Source: Streptomyces caelestis | Lineage (GTDB): Bacteria > Actinomycetota > Actinomycetes > Streptomycetales > Streptomycetaceae | Direction: 5' to 3' | Assembly (NCBI RefSeq): GCF_001279005.1 | Contig: NZ_LGCN01000120.1 | Span: forward strand, 153,888 to 217,887 | Length of the DNA: 64,000 bases | In this document: positions 62,639-64,000 of the stretch, piece after piece | Numbering within the stretch: the stretch's first letter is position 1 | Layout: every line of letters starts with the position of its first letter | Program-made: the position numbers and the translations under genes | Notes under the pieces: model-generated | Databases searched by the model: none | Told to the model about the DNA's origin: nothing | The model's input: the letters and a program-made list of their open reading frames with translations, nothing else

Positions 62639-63664
62639 ATGCGGGCAAGAGGGATGACCTACGACACCGGATTCGTCGTGCACGGCCGGATGTCCCGCGA
62701 GCACTTCGACCCCGCGGTGGTCCGGCGCGAGCTCGCCATCATCCGCGACGACCTGCACTGCAACGCGGTCCAGATCATCGGCGGCGACCCGGACCGGCTG
62801 GAGCTGGCCGCCGGTGCCGCCGCCGAGCTCGGCCTGGAGGTCTGGTTCTCGCCCTATCCGCTGGAGCTGGATCCGGAGCGGATCCTCGCTCTCTTCCGCG
62901 ACTGCGCCGAGCGAGCGGAACGGCTCCGGCGGCAGGGGGCCACAGTCGTGTTCGTCGCAGGGGTCGAGCTGAGCGTGATGAACCGCGGGTTCCTGCCCGG
63001 AGACAGCCCCGAGGAACGGGTCGAGCAGCTGATGAGCCAACCCGGGCGGCGGGCCGAAGCGATGCGCGAACTCGGCGTGCGCATCAACGCGTTCCTCCGC
63101 GACGCCGCGGCCACGGTCCGCGAGCGCTTCCAGGGCGGGCTCACCTACGCGTCCATCCAGTTCGAGCAGGTCGACTGGACTCCCTTCGACGTGGTGACGT
63201 TCGAGCTGATCCGCTCCGCCGAGGTCGCCGACCGGTTCCGGGACGCGGTGCGCACCCTGGCCCGGGGCCCGAAGCCACTCGCCGTCACCGGGTTCGGCAC
63301 CGCGGCCTACCGCGGCGCGGGAGACCGCGGTGGGCGGGTGCTGGAAGTGGTCGAGCACGACCCCAGGACCAAGGCCCCTGTACGGCTGAACGGCGTGTAC
63401 GAGCGTGACGAGGCCGGTCAGGCCGCATATCTGAGCGAACTGCTGGAGATCTTCGAGACCGAGGGCGTGGACAGCGCGTTCGTGTTCCTGTTCGCCCTGC
63501 CCGGCTACCCGCACCGCCCGGACGGCGACCCCAGGGACGACTTGGACCGGGCCGGCCTGGGCATCGTCAAACTCCTCGAAGGGCGCCGGGGGCAGACCTA
63601 CCCCGACATGGAATGGGAACCCAAGGCCGCCTTCGCGGCAGTGGCGCAGCGGTACCAGAGGTGA
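62639..63664 (+). CDS. TIM-barrel protein of the 'abortive infection'-annotated/glycosidase-like type
   Basis: The 341-residue protein starts at ATG after AGAGGA. It begins MRARGMTYDTGF, and the sequence is that of a TIM barrel (IIRDDLHCNAVQIIGGDPDR, LEVWFSPYPLELDPERILAL, GATVVFVAGVELSVMNRGF, VTGFGTAAYRGAGDRGG). Similar Streptomyces proteins are annotated as abortive infection proteins without clear proof, and they resemble glycoside-hydrolase barrels with acidic residues. The divergent TetR regulator likely controls it. Confidence 0.82.
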   Translation: MRARGMTYDTGFVVHGRMSREHFDPAVVRRELAIIRDDLHCNAVQIIGGDPDRLELAAGAAAELGLEVWFSPYPLELDPERILALFRDCAERAERLRRQGATVVFVAGVELSVMNRGFLPGDSPEERVEQLMSQPGRRAEAMRELGVRINAFLRDAAATVRERFQGGLTYASIQFEQVDWTPFDVVTFELIRSAEVADRFRDAVRTLARGPKPLAVTGFGTAAYRGAGDRGGRVLEVVEHDPRTKAPVRLNGVYERDEAGQAAYLSELLEIFETEGVDSAFVFLFALPGYPHRPDGDPRDDLDRAGLGIVKLLEGRRGQTYPDMEWEPKAAFAAVAQRYQR

Positions 63665-63840
63665 CAGACACCGAGCAGAGGGAAGCGGTGTTCGCCGAAC
63701 TCGCCGCAGACCTCGCACCGGTCCACCGCCGCCGCGCCCTGCGGGCCAACGGCGTGTCGTACCTGCGCGGATTACTGATGCCGGGCGTCGCGGGCGACTG
63801 CCGGCCGATCGCGGAGGCAGTCGGCCCGGACCTGCCGTAG
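63661..63840 (+). pseudogene. IS701-like transposase fragment with nonsense codon
   Basis: The frame starts at GTG (VTDTEQREAVFAELAADLAP) and includes YLRGLLMPGVAGDC and PIAEAVGPDLP, which match the N-terminus of IS701-family transposases. It stops at TAG 63838-63840. The frame then continues for some codons as RLRHLLERAHRDG, again IS701-like. A TTA codon is present. The remainder of the element is missing. Confidence 0.65.
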
Positions 63841-63841
63841 C

Positions 63842-64000
63842 GCCTGCGCCACCTACTCGAACGCGCTCACCGGGACGGGTTCGACGCTCATCCGGGGGGC
63901 CGCCGGTGCCTGCGCCGCCCGCGGCATCCCGGTCACCGTCGTGGACACCGCCTCGCCGCTGGAACGCGTCCTCGGCGGTTGCCTGCCCGCCGCGATCACT
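63842..64000 (+). CDS. Partial gene running off the right edge (eIF-2B/R15P-isomerase-like?)
   Basis: In another frame, with nearly all codons ending in G or C, 53 residues follow (ACATYSNALTGTGSTLIRGA, then ACAARGIPVTVVDTASPLER). The pattern of a short strand, a GT-rich loop, a helix and a VTVVDT strand faintly resembles eIF-2B/isomerase-like proteins. No start is visible, and the gene may be truncated by the IS fragment. The identification is weak. Confidence 0.4.

Overview
The window is GC-rich (about 72%), with almost all codons ending in G or C. It carries many GTG, TTG and ATGA/GTGA-coupled starts, DUF397/XRE pairs, LuxR-LAL and DesK-type regulators, and two TTA codons in one pathway gene. 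This points to a Streptomyces chromosome, probably an accessory or arm-like segment. I saw no rRNA, tRNA, CRISPR array or intact mobile element. The only transposon trace is a broken IS701-like fragment at the right end.

Layout. 1-6.3 kb: the end of an unknown gene, a frameshifted LapA-like membrane gene, a NarL/DesK-type two-component system, an MMPL exporter, a lipoprotein and an orphan VapB-like protein. 6.4-10.7 kb: two TetR modules with clear palindromic operators, an alpha/beta hydrolase and an SDR. 10.7-18.4 kb: a WhiJ/AbaA-like locus (XRE regulator, two DUF397 proteins, HATPase protein) with the same spaced palindrome in two places, plus an Rpn nuclease and hypotheticals. 18.7-30.2 kb: an SMI1/KNR4 protein, a DHFR-like reductase, a haloperoxidase-type hydrolase, a large LuxR regulator, a hydrolase with an altered nucleophile motif, an orphan sugar-binding lipoprotein and an AraC regulator. 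30.6-38.0 kb: a minus-strand run (MFS exporter, YoaK, DoxX, isochorismatase-like hydrolase, amidohydrolase) and LtrA beside a photolyase remnant.

39.3-61.3 kb is the most interesting part: an apparent biosynthetic cluster of 23 genes whose product I do not recognise. Operon 1 is an HprK-like kinase, a NUDIX hydrolase and an SDR. Operon 2 is myo-inositol-1-phosphate synthase, an APH-fold kinase, a second HprK-like kinase, an adenylate-kinase-like protein and a DegT/StrS aminotransferase, followed by an IclR regulator. A minus-strand pair encodes a methyltransferase and a class III aminotransferase. Next come a nucleotidyltransferase with a helical partner, an ABC exporter and a HAD phosphatase. 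The last operon is an acyl-CoA dehydrogenase, an SRPBCC protein, an extended SDR, an archaeal-type S-adenosylmethionine synthetase, an NDK-like protein, a second SDR paralogous to the first, and a PHP phosphatase. The set suggests that a phosphorylated cyclitol is made, oxidised, aminated and phosphorylated, with dedicated SAM or nucleotide chemistry and an exporter. That reading is inference.

61.4-64 kb: a TetR gene divergent from a TIM-barrel gene across an AT-rich near-palindrome, an IS701-like fragment with a nonsense codon, and a truncated gene running off the window.
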